From a virus, in IMG/VR virus record IMGVR_UViG_3300046780_000140, positions 1-57,991 of that record: a stretch of DNA of 57,991 nt, one strand, 5' to 3'. Shown here one piece after another: positions 48,080-55,838 of the stretch (the stretch's first letter is position 1; each line of letters opens with the position of its first letter). Position numbers and translations under genes: made by a program. The notes under the pieces were generated by a model. That model searched no databases. It saw only the letters and a program-made list of their open reading frames with translations, and was not told the DNA's origin.

Positions 48080-49222
48080 TCAGTTCCTTTCGGGAGTGAG
48101 GGTCGAGGTCGCCAGTTGCATGGCACGCACGCGGCGCTGGCGTTGCTCTTGTGTCGGTCCCGACAGGTGGCCCGTGTTGGCCGGCGTGTCGTTTGCCGCA
48201 GGGGTGCCCGTGGGGGCGGCGCCTGCGTCTGTTTGCTGTCCTACGATACCACCATTGTCACCGGAAGCGTTGGAATCCCCTTCGGTGTCGGATCGTGCGG
48301 TGGTGTTGAGGGTCAGTGGGGATCCGAGGATGCGGATCAGTTCCCGGCGGTCGTCGTCCCCGAGGCCGTGGATCGTGTCCACCAGTTCCTCCACGACAGG
48401 CATCCCGGAGCGCACCCCGACGATGGCCGCTTCATGGTTCACAGCGATGGGTGTCGGGCCGAAGTCGAACAGTTTCGCCTCGGAACGCACGATGCTGTCC
48501 ATTCCGTTGTAGCCGCCGCGGGTGCGCTGCGAGCGTCCGGGCATGAACTGAGCCCGGAACGACTGGGTTCGCATTTCACCGCTACGAATCGACTCCAAAA
48601 TCTCGTCGGCCAGCGGATTCTTGTTGTACCGGGTGACCGTGAGCAGTCCCTTGTTGTCGGGGCGAATCTCCAGGGGGAGTCCGAGTGGCATGGAGAACCG
48701 CTCGGATGGCGTCCCGTAGAGAGTCTTGCCGTGGTTGTAGAGGCAAACGACCTGCGCCATCCGCTCAGCGAGTGTCTTGTCGAAACATGACCTCTGGATG
48801 GTTTCCATGTAATGACCATCCATGTCCTGTACCTCATACGGGGCATCGAAGATCGCCGCGTAGGCGACCACCGTGCGACCGTCGCCACCGGAGCGGATGG
48901 AGATGTCGTCCAAGAGCACCGAGCGAACCGCCATGTTGGCTTGGTCGATGACCTCAGAGCGCATCTCGCCATCCTTCATGGACCCGTCCGAGTTCCAGGT
49001 GTCAGGGATCTTGTCCGACAATCCCAGTTCACCAGCTCGCTTGACGATGAACTTGCGGATGTCCTCATGGGACGCGCTCCCCCGCCCGACGGCGTGAATG
49101 GCCGACGTGAGGTCTTCGGCGTCCCCGATGGGGTAGGAGTAGGTGCCGTCGGCCTTCTTGAAGGCGTGGCCCTTCTCCCCGAGTGCCCGCAGTTCGGAAG
49201 CGGAGTACTTGTCAGCCATCAT
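48080..49222 (-). CDS. Capsid maturation protease, HK97 prohead family, with N-terminal extension (380 aa)
   Basis: Serine protease that cuts the capsid delta domain. VVAYAAIFDAPYEVQDMDGH, LYNHGKTLYGTPSE with catalytic His164, and MRTQSFRAQF with candidate Ser221 match the family. The first 80 residues (YSASELRALGEKGHAFKKAD) are an extra actinophage domain; the C-terminal 80 are acidic and disordered, probably scaffold-like. Start ATG 49222 or 49219. Confidence 0.88.
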   Translation of the reverse strand: MMADKYSASELRALGEKGHAFKKADGTYSYPIGDAEDLTSAIHAVGRGSASHEDIRKFIVKRAGELGLSDKIPDTWNSDGSMKDGEMRSEVIDQANMAVRSVLLDDISIRSGGDGRTVVAYAAIFDAPYEVQDMDGHYMETIQRSCFDKTLAERMAQVVCLYNHGKTLYGTPSERFSMPLGLPLEIRPDNKGLLTVTRYNKNPLADEILESIRSGEMRTQSFRAQFMPGRSQRTRGGYNGMDSIVRSEAKLFDFGPTPIAVNHEAAIVGVRSGMPVVEELVDTIHGLGDDDRRELIRILGSPLTLNTTARSDTEGDSNASGDNGGIVGQQTDAGAAPTGTPAANDTPANTGHLSGPTQEQRQRRVRAMQLATSTLTPERN

Positions 49223-49484
49223 GGCCTCCTGAGATTTTGGTCAGTTCCATATCCCTGCCAAGCACCATCACCTTGCGATCAGCCCCGACGATCGCCGTCG
49301 CCTGTGCTTGGAGCCGTTCGATCTGCTCGGGGCCGACATGCACCAAACATCGAATGACGAGAACGTCATCCGGTTCGAGGTCGAGTTTCCCGACAACTAC
49401 CTCAAGATGGTTCACAACCACCTCTTGTCGGGTTGTGCCAGCGGATTGGAGCGGCCATGTCGGCCAACTGCCACCTCGGCTCAC
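49212..49484 (-). CDS. Unknown protein (90 aa)
   Basis: RQEVVVNHLEVVVGKLDLEP, DDVLVIRCLVHVGPEQIERL and RKVMVLGRDMEL: a small alpha/beta protein. ATGA overlap with the upstream acidic protein and 11-base overlap with the protease gene. Confidence 0.68.
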   Translation of the reverse strand: MSRGGSWPTWPLQSAGTTRQEVVVNHLEVVVGKLDLEPDDVLVIRCLVHVGPEQIERLQAQATAIVGADRKVMVLGRDMELTKISGGHDG

Positions 49485-49753
49485 CCCATACCTCCATCGT
49501 CAGGGTCGTCGGCGTCGGGTGCGCCGACAGCCGCCAGCAAGGCGTCAGACACCGTTTCGGCCGCCGTCAAAAGGGCCTGCGCCTGCCCGATGTTCCCCTC
49601 GTCCAAAGCGTCCCCGATGGCGTCGATGGCAGCGTCAACCGCCATCGCGAGGCCAGGGATCGAGTCGTCCATGTCGTCGGACTCAGGTGTGTACACCTGC
49701 GGTGCCCCGGCGTCCGGGTAGTGAACAATGAACGGTTGGCCCATGTCAGTCAT
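49481..49753 (-). CDS. Acidic helical protein (90 aa)
   Basis: HYPDAGAPQVYTPESDDMDD, two Ala/Asp helices and a DADDPDDGG end; strongly acidic. Could be a minor head or scaffold-associated protein given its place before the protease; inferred. Confidence 0.66.
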   Translation of the reverse strand: MTDMGQPFIVHYPDAGAPQVYTPESDDMDDSIPGLAMAVDAAIDAIGDALDEGNIGQAQALLTAAETVSDALLAAVGAPDADDPDDGGMG

Positions 49754-49766
49754 TTGGTTGATCCCT

Positions 49767-50594
49767 TCATGCCAAGGCGAGTAGGAGAGCGAAAAGTTCG
49801 GTGTCGGTGATCGTGCCGTTTGCGTAAAGCGCCATCAGAACCAAATCCCCGTCAAGTTCAGGGATCGTGGGGGGAAGATCTTCTTCTGTCGGGACAATCG
49901 GCCGCTGTCCCGACTTGACGGGACGGGACTTGACGGGTGTGGCGACCTTGACCCGAGGGTGAGGCCAGGAAGGGGTGAAGTCCTGAGGGGCTTCCGACCA
50001 TCCTTGACGGCGGCGACGTTGGGGACGGCCACCGGGCGGGGTGGTGACCCCTGGCGTCCCCTCTACCGTCCCTGTGCCGTCCAAGGACAAGTTCCCTGTA
50101 CCTGAGGTCGGGACCACCAGTCCGGCGGTGCCCGTGGCGGTGAACGTGAGGGTTCCGGTACCAGAAGCGGGTACGGCGACCACGGCCAACCCGGTTCCAC
50201 TGAAAGTCAGGTGACCGGACCCGGAGGCGGCCACGACGACAAGAGGACCGGCGTACCCTGCGAAGGTGAGTGCACCGGACCCGGATGCTTGGACCCGCTC
50301 CCCGATGGTGGCGGCACCGTCGAAACGGAGAGGACCGGACCCGGCCGCGGGAACTTTGACGGTGGCGCTGGCAGTGCCAGACAGGTTCAGATGGCCGGTT
50401 CCCGCTGCCGGGACGACAACAGTGGCCGTGGCCGAGCCGCCAAAGGTCAGGAACCCTATGCCGGTCGCGGCTTCCACCACAATCGCTGCGGCAGTACCAG
50501 AAAAACCCAGGGTTCCAGCACCTGACATCGGGACTATTACGAGACCATTGCCCGCATAGTCCCCCCCACCATAGGATGCGCCACCGTGAGTCAA
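49767..50594 (-). CDS. 20-residue beta-repeat structural protein (275 aa)
   Basis: Residues 25-177 consist of seven full and one partial exact-length 20-residue repeats of the form G(S/T)G-x-L-x-F-x-G-x8-V-x-P/A-A-(A/S), for example GTGHLNLSGTASATVKVPAA. Likely a beta-solenoid fibre or decoration protein. A basic Arg/Pro linker (190-240) and an acidic helical end (PELDGDLVLMALYANG) follow. Lies in the head gene block with other fibre-like genes. Confidence 0.72.
   Translation of the reverse strand: MTHGGASYGGGDYAGNGLVIVPMSGAGTLGFSGTAAAIVVEAATGIGFLTFGGSATATVVVPAAGTGHLNLSGTASATVKVPAAGSGPLRFDGAATIGERVQASGSGALTFAGYAGPLVVVAASGSGHLTFSGTGLAVVAVPASGTGTLTFTATGTAGLVVPTSGTGNLSLDGTGTVEGTPGVTTPPGGRPQRRRRQGWSEAPQDFTPSWPHPRVKVATPVKSRPVKSGQRPIVPTEEDLPPTIPELDGDLVLMALYANGTITDTELFALLLALA
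50064..50522 (-). repeat. Tandem 60-bp coding repeats
   Basis: Seven and a half diverged 60-base units encoding the 20-residue repeats of the protein at 49767-50594; the period is exact, with no insertions between units. Confidence 0.85.
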
Positions 50595-50598
50595 TGAC

Positions 50599-51042
50599 TC
50601 ATCCTGTATCAGTGATAGTGGAACCGAGTCCCAGGACCAACCGGATCAAGGCGTTGCATTCCTTGGTGAGAAGTTGAACTTGTGCGACCACCTGTAGGTT
50701 CGTCGGGTTACCCAACGCCAGATAGTTGGCATTCGCAACAAGCGCGGCCGTTGCTCGCTGCTGCACCGTCACCAGATTCGCAGATAAGGCACTCTGCGCC
50801 GCGGCGGCGTTCTGTTCAAGGGCCAGAATAGGGGCGAGTGCCGCTGCGACGACGACACTCGTCGTTGGTGGAATGTCAGATATGATCTCAGTGATCCCCT
50901 GCCCCGTCAGTATGACCACAGGCAACGCTGACACTAGGGAGACAAACTCGGATGGCACCGTCGGCATCCATCCGCATCCCAATTGTGTCGCCCGAACAGG
51001 TCCGTTCACGGCATCGGGGTTGATGTAAAGAGTGCGGGCCAT
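50599..51042 (-). CDS. Virion-associated protein of unknown role (147 aa)
   Basis: MARTLYINPDAVNGPVRATQ, VSLVSALPVVILTGQGITEI and a long Ala/Gln helix (LEQNAAAAQSALSANLVTVQ). Small proteins like this recur among actinophage head genes. Function not known. Confidence 0.66.
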   Translation of the reverse strand: MARTLYINPDAVNGPVRATQLGCGWMPTVPSEFVSLVSALPVVILTGQGITEIISDIPPTTSVVVAAALAPILALEQNAAAAQSALSANLVTVQQRATAALVANANYLALGNPTNLQVVAQVQLLTKECNALIRLVLGLGSTITDTG

Positions 51043-51049
51043 GACGCTC

Positions 51050-52246
51050 CTAGTTGGGGATCAGGATGACAGAACCGTTGGAACCGTTGGAACCGTTGGC
51101 CCCAGTTGTCCCAACCTTTGCACCCCCAGAACCACCGTTAGCGTCAATAGTCTGCCCAGGGACGGCTCCACTCGCCACTGACGACGAGATGACAACGACC
51201 CAACCTCCGCCGCCCCCGCCGCCGCCGCCGGCCCCGAGCGTCGACAGGGAATATCCACCGCCGCCATCGCCGCCGCGCGCCCGTATCGCGCCAGTCCCGC
51301 TCATCGTCTTGGCGTACACCCCGACGCAACCTCCGCCGCCCCCGCCGCCGCCGCCGAAGTGCGTCCCGTCTCCACCACCGGCCCCTCCACTGCCTCCGCC
51401 TCCAAGGGCGTTCTGCGCTGCGCCAGTGTATGCCCCCAGTATGCCGATGCTGCCTGTCAGCGCCCCCGGTAGGCTGTGGAGGGAGCCTTGCGTTGCCGCA
51501 GCGGTCCCCAAGGCCCCCGCTGATCCGCCCCCGCCGCCTGCACCCGCTCCACCGCCACCGCCTGCACCTCCGACACATGGAAAGGTATTGGTGGCACTAG
51601 CACCGGCTCCCCCGGCCCCCGTGGCACCGGACCCACCGGACTGTCCACGGCCAGGGAAGGTGTTAACCGAACCACCAGCGCCAGGAACACCCGAGTTCGA
51701 CCCCGAACCCCCGTTACTGGAAATGGTGCCATTGTTGGTTAGAAGACCCTGACAAAACACTCGGAACTGAGCAGTATTTATGGTCACGCTACTATTGATT
51801 GTTCCCGCTGCGAGGAAAATATCGCGTGTGAGCGTGTACACCGATGAGGATGGGGCCATTCCAAGCAGTGTGGTGGACCCGTCAAAGGTTACCGTCCCGT
51901 CCGAGCCGTCCCCGAAGATCGCAAGGCCAGCTAGTCCGAAATCTCCCGAGGTCGCCCCATGAACCCAAATGGAGGATGTATGAGCCGGAGCTGCATTCGC
52001 CCCACCATTGGTCGCCTCGAAGTTGCGAACGACTGTCGCAGTTGTGGCCGCCGCCGTAAAGGCGGTCACTTGGATGATCTCCTCGTGGACGGTATCGGGT
52101 TCGACCACGATTACCGCATAATCAGGTGCCGTAATCGTCGGGAAGGCTGGAGTCGAGGTGAATGTTGCGGTCGTACCATTCAAGGTGAGAGTGATTGGAT
52201 TGACCACTCCGAAACTACTGATGTTATTGAATCGAAGCCGACTCAA
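51050..52246 (-). CDS. Glycine-rich fibre protein (398 aa)
   Basis: N-terminal beta part (about 1-190: TLTLNGTTATFTSTPAFPTI, FDGSTTLLGMAPSSSVYTLT, VFCQGLLTNNGTISSNGGSG) and a C-terminal half with long Gly runs, ending GANGSNGSNGSVILIPN. Gly-rich domains form sandwich-like fibre tips in other phages. Begins one base after the upstream stop. Probably a head or tail appendage. Confidence 0.75.
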   Translation of the reverse strand: MSRLRFNNISSFGVVNPITLTLNGTTATFTSTPAFPTITAPDYAVIVVEPDTVHEEIIQVTAFTAAATTATVVRNFEATNGGANAAPAHTSSIWVHGATSGDFGLAGLAIFGDGSDGTVTFDGSTTLLGMAPSSSVYTLTRDIFLAAGTINSSVTINTAQFRVFCQGLLTNNGTISSNGGSGSNSGVPGAGGSVNTFPGRGQSGGSGATGAGGAGASATNTFPCVGGAGGGGGAGAGGGGGSAGALGTAAATQGSLHSLPGALTGSIGILGAYTGAAQNALGGGGSGGAGGGDGTHFGGGGGGGGGCVGVYAKTMSGTGAIRARGGDGGGGYSLSTLGAGGGGGGGGGWVVVISSSVASGAVPGQTIDANGGSGGAKVGTTGANGSNGSNGSVILIPN

Positions 52247-52603
52247 CTAGGACGCCGTGAACACGATGGCCCCGGACGCCACCGTGATCTGTGATGCGGC
52301 TGGGGGCACGATGGTTGAGTTGAGTGTCCCACCACGCTTGTATGTTCCGGATGAAGCCGCGGTCCACACGCCAAAATAGGTGTACGTCTGGCCACCCACC
52401 GCCGAAGCCCACAGTTGCGAAGTGTTCGACGCCTGTGACCCACCTGACGAGGCCGCAAACTGGATCGCCTGGCGGCCGTCCGTCCCCTCGGACGCCCCTG
52501 TGGTCCCCGGATCAGCGGTGTGCAAAGAGAGGTAGAAGTTCGTGGAGGTCGCCAGGATGGCGTTCTGTGCCAGGTCGGCCTGCGCTGAGGGGACATCGGG
52601 CAT
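52247..52603 (-). CDS. Small virion appendage protein (118 aa)
   Basis: FYLSLHTADPGTTGASEGTD, RQAIQFAASSGGSQASNTSQ and AVGGQTYTYFGVWTAASSGT follow the pattern of short phage fibre/appendage proteins (LHTADPG family). Sits between portal and Gly-rich protein. Confidence 0.72.
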   Translation of the reverse strand: MPDVPSAQADLAQNAILATSTNFYLSLHTADPGTTGASEGTDGRQAIQFAASSGGSQASNTSQLWASAVGGQTYTYFGVWTAASSGTYKRGGTLNSTIVPPAASQITVASGAIVFTAS

Positions 52604-52604
52604 A

Positions 52605-55600
52605 TCAGTTCTCCTCGGTTTCCACGGTTACCGAACCGTCCGCTTGGCGTCGAGCCGTGGTACGTCGTTTCGCTGGCTTTCGGACGGGAACCGGGGGAGT
52701 TGGCGCGGGCGGCACGTTCACATGCACGTCGGCGGGGTGAACAGCAACGGCAGCAGGGGCCACATTCACGGTCGGACCCTCCACTGTCAGCGGGTTCGTG
52801 ACATTCACCTCGGCCGGTTCCACTGTCACGTTCACCTGAGCGGGTTCAACGGTCACATTCGGGGGTTGGACACTCACCTGAGCGGGTTCCACCGTTATTT
52901 GCGGTCCCTCCACCGTCAAATTGAGGGACTCGACCGTCACATTCGGCGGTTGCACGTCGATATTCGGCCCGTCGACATGAATATCGCTTCGCTCCACGAC
53001 CACCGAAGGCGGATTCACCGTCACATTCGACGTTCGGGCCGCCAAAGCCACCGCTGCACCCAAAAGGGCGAGAACTTGGTCATCGCGGCGCACCGCCTCC
53101 ACCTCTGAGCGTTGCGACATCTCAAACATGGCCGATTTGAACGTGTCTGCCGCTGTCGGAAGCGACAATTGTTCCGGTGCGGACGGAATAGCGGTACCCG
53201 TCGAGTCGGGACTGAGCGGCGGCACGTCCACGGTGTCCGAAAGGAGCCGGGAGTTCGTACCGGGAGTCTGAACCTGAATCGAGTAGACCCCGGTGTGCAC
53301 CAGAAGCGTCAGATCGTCGGCATTTACAGCCGCAACACACGATTCCGCCGTGAACCCAGCCATGAAAAGTTCCCGAATGGCCGTCGCATGCGCCGATTGA
53401 ATCGCCGCCTGGTCCTTCATGTCTTCGCGGAGGAAAGGTATGTCCCGAATGTCGTACCAGAGGCGTGCACCGCCGTGTGGCGGCGGCACTAGCACCTCAA
53501 GGGAGGCCGAAACATTGCTCCACAGGTCCGCCAGGGTGATGTCAGAGAACTGTCGACGGGCAGCGCTGTTACCCGTTATGGCAACAACCGGGCCTTGACG
53601 CATCACCCAAGTTCCGAGGCCAGTTTCAATGCACCAAACTGGGACAACCCCAGCAGGTGTCATCTTCAGGTATTTAGCGTCAAGTTTCGGCTTGCCGAGA
53701 TGGAAGGGCTTGCACCGTGCATTTGTGTGGTGGTGACGGACAGCATAACCACTGAGAGTGGCAGCCAGAGCAAACGCTTCGAACGTATCCCCTTCGTTCT
53801 GAGCGAATCCCCACCGATACCAGGGACCATAGTCCGCCTTGGGTTCAACTGTGCGATTATATGCACCCAACCATCCTTCAGCCAACATTCCAGCACGAAG
53901 AAAGGCGTCTCGTTGTGCATTTCCTAGGTCAAGAACGAACTCGGTCAGTGACCGCTTATCAAGGCGAGCACGATCCCACACATCTCGCATCCATTCGGGA
54001 GGCAAACTAAACCACCACACACCATCTGGTTTCATACCCGACGTGTATTCGACACCAGCATCCGCTAGATCGCCCAGCAATTCATCAAGATGGTTCTTCT
54101 GGAAGATACGACCTCGGAACCCGACCTTCGTGCCCTTGGCCTGCGAAGTACGCCCAGTCGAAACGGACCTCTCGATTGAGCCGTCCGTCACAAGCCAGCC
54201 AATGAGCGCCGCCTCAGGGGCGGTTATGGTCGCCAGGTTCGGAGTGTCCGCCTCAGCCGCCAACAAAAGATCGTGTCCTTCACGGAACAACCGCGTCTCA
54301 AGGCGATCCCAAGTTAAGGGTCCTTGTTTTGCTGCCCATGTTGGACGCATCGACTGCACGGGTCGGTCACTACGACCGCGCCACCTACCTATCCATGAGT
54401 GGTTCTCGGTGCATCGCACCTTGAAATCCTTATTACCGAACTCGACAATGGGCGCATCAAATAAGGGGGTGATCCCAGTGATGGGTGTCCACCTACACCG
54501 TTCATCTGTAGTGTCGTAACCAAGAACGGCATCGCCGACCTTGAGGTCCCAATATTTTCGCCATCCAGTGGATGTCAAGGCTTCAGTGTCTAGCGGAACA
54601 CAGAAGTTTCCAGCGTTCAAGGACGAACCTTGCAATCCTTCAGAGAGCCCGGCTACCGAAGGATGCACTCCAGCGGCGGCGGCAAGACGCACTTCACCCG
54701 CAGCGATGACTTTGGCGAAGTCCATCTGCTGCATATCTTTGCCAATGACCGTCACATCGGCGCCAGCGCCGAGATAGAGGGTCTGATAGGCGTTCGCTAG
54801 CCCTTGGTGCTGCTCGTCCATTTTCTCTTTGAACGCATTGAACTGGTTTATGTCCGTCGTCTGGAGTTTCACGGCGAGGTTCGGTGAGGCGCTGTTCTCC
54901 CAAAACTTCAACTTATGGGTCTGCGCAGCTTGATCCGCCTGAATCTCCCGAACAACCGGAGTCAACCAGGACATTCCCCGATAATTCGCCAACGGATCAG
55001 GGATAGGGGCGAAATGGGTGACCTCATCAGCCAGGAAGGCGACGGGCTTCACCCCTGAATTCTTTCCACCTTGGTAGTAAAGGTAGCCGACCTTCTCCAA
55101 ACCAACGGTTCCAGTATGCCCCGAGGTGTCGGTGTAACGACGGTCTGCAAGAAGAATGTCCACCCAGTCGGGCCGCATGACCACGATTTGACCGTCGATG
55201 AGCGTAATATAGGCGTTACCGGCGAAATCGGCGTGCAGGAGCATGATCGCCAACAAATCACCCGTCACGCCACCAGGCCACGGGCGCTCCAGAACCTCAA
55301 GGGACTGGGAAGCGAACAGCGTGGAGGGTCGGCCTTTGCTGAACGATTGGAACTGGAATCGAGCCTGCTTGAAAACCCGAATCCGAGTCATCGCCAAGGA
55401 GAAAATGATGCTGTTCGCTGAAAGGCCACCAAGAATGTAGCCCTCAAAGGAATTGGAGATGGATTCAGCCTTGCTTCCTGGCATCGTTGTCGAAACCGGA
55501 ACCGTATAGGTCTGGCCACCCGTCGAATACGTGAGCCAGTTTCCCAGCCCGAATGGATTCAGACCATTCCCCGCGTCGTAAAACGCCTCAGCGAGACTCG

Positions 55601-55643
55601 TCCGTTGCGACCTGGCCGGAACAAGCGCGTCGAGTAGCCTCAC
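52605..55643 (-). CDS. Portal protein, HK97 family, interrupted by an intein (1012 aa precursor, 667 aa mature)
   Basis: Forms the dodecameric DNA gate. N-extein 1-347 has EVLERPWPGGVTGDLLAIML, HADFAGNAYITLIDGQIVVM, HKLKFWENSASPNLAVKL and AAAAGVHPSVAGLSEG; C-extein 693-1012 begins SAARRQFSDITLADLWSN. The 345-residue intein (348-692) splits the conserved portal segment. Residues about 870-980 are a beta tail with repeated V-x-V-E-P-P units. GTG at 55643 overlaps the upstream membrane gene by four bases. Without splicing the portal core would be broken, so splicing is expected. Confidence 0.92.
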   Translation of the reverse strand: MRLLDALVPARSQRTSLAEAFYDAGNGLNPFGLGNWLTYSTGGQTYTVPVSTTMPGSKAESISNSFEGYILGGLSANSIIFSLAMTRIRVFKQARFQFQSFSKGRPSTLFASQSLEVLERPWPGGVTGDLLAIMLLHADFAGNAYITLIDGQIVVMRPDWVDILLADRRYTDTSGHTGTVGLEKVGYLYYQGGKNSGVKPVAFLADEVTHFAPIPDPLANYRGMSWLTPVVREIQADQAAQTHKLKFWENSASPNLAVKLQTTDINQFNAFKEKMDEQHQGLANAYQTLYLGAGADVTVIGKDMQQMDFAKVIAAGEVRLAAAAGVHPSVAGLSEGLQGSSLNAGNFCVPLDTEALTSTGWRKYWDLKVGDAVLGYDTTDERCRWTPITGITPLFDAPIVEFGNKDFKVRCTENHSWIGRWRGRSDRPVQSMRPTWAAKQGPLTWDRLETRLFREGHDLLLAAEADTPNLATITAPEAALIGWLVTDGSIERSVSTGRTSQAKGTKVGFRGRIFQKNHLDELLGDLADAGVEYTSGMKPDGVWWFSLPPEWMRDVWDRARLDKRSLTEFVLDLGNAQRDAFLRAGMLAEGWLGAYNRTVEPKADYGPWYRWGFAQNEGDTFEAFALAATLSGYAVRHHHTNARCKPFHLGKPKLDAKYLKMTPAGVVPVWCIETGLGTWVMRQGPVVAITGNSAARRQFSDITLADLWSNVSASLEVLVPPPHGGARLWYDIRDIPFLREDMKDQAAIQSAHATAIRELFMAGFTAESCVAAVNADDLTLLVHTGVYSIQVQTPGTNSRLLSDTVDVPPLSPDSTGTAIPSAPEQLSLPTAADTFKSAMFEMSQRSEVEAVRRDDQVLALLGAAVALAARTSNVTVNPPSVVVERSDIHVDGPNIDVQPPNVTVESLNLTVEGPQITVEPAQVSVQPPNVTVEPAQVNVTVEPAEVNVTNPLTVEGPTVNVAPAAVAVHPADVHVNVPPAPTPPVPVRKPAKRRTTARRQADGSVTVETEEN
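52760..53035 (-). repeat. Beta-repeat tail of the portal protein
   Basis: About 13 short units of the type N-V-T-V-E-P-A/P (for example PPNVTVEPAQVNVTVEPAEV) at residues 870-961 of the precursor, giving quasi-repeats in DNA. Such tails are unusual in portals. Confidence 0.7.
53568..54602 (-). other. Intein in the portal protein with DOD/LAGLIDADG endonuclease (345 aa)
   Basis: Starts Cys348 (CVPLDTEALTSTGW), block B VRCTENHSW with the TxxH pattern (Thr412, His415), LAGLIDADG-like helices LIGWLVTDGSIE (480-491) and FLRAGMLAEGWLGAY (581-595), block F VWCIETGLGTWVMRQG and block G VVAITGN ending at Asn692, followed by Ser693. The penultimate residue is Gly, not the usual His. Composition looks less GC-rich than the exteins, as expected for a mobile insertion. 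Confidence 0.93.
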
Positions 55644-55804
55644 TTAGCCTTCCCATCCGGCTTCGCCTGAAAATACAGGCCGAGGTAGGCGGCACCGATG
55701 GTTTCGACCCCGAGCATAATCAGACCGGCAGCGGGAAGGAGCCATCCGACACCTGCGGCGACCATCAGGGCGCCGACCACGGCGAGAACCACGAACCATG
55801 TCAT
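55640..55804 (-). CDS. Small membrane protein between terminase and portal (54 aa)
   Basis: MTWFVVLAVVGALMVAAGVG and LLPAAGLIMLGVETIGAAYL form two hydrophobic spans; tail QAKPDGKAK is basic. GAGGTG precedes the ATG at 55804 and the stop overlaps the portal GTG. Role unknown. Confidence 0.78.
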   Translation of the reverse strand: MTWFVVLAVVGALMVAAGVGWLLPAAGLIMLGVETIGAAYLGLYFQAKPDGKAK

Positions 55805-55838
55805 CGGAACACCTCGATCTTCGCTAAGTACGGCATGG

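Noticed and set aside
47465-48790. Long plus-strand open frame (441 codons)
   Set aside because: Antisense to the protease and capsid genes, with no domain pattern and no ribosome binding site; an effect of high GC.
51054-51752. Long plus-strand Pro-rich open frame (232 codons)
   Set aside because: It is the antisense shadow of the Gly-rich fibre gene; Gly codons read as Pro on the other strand.
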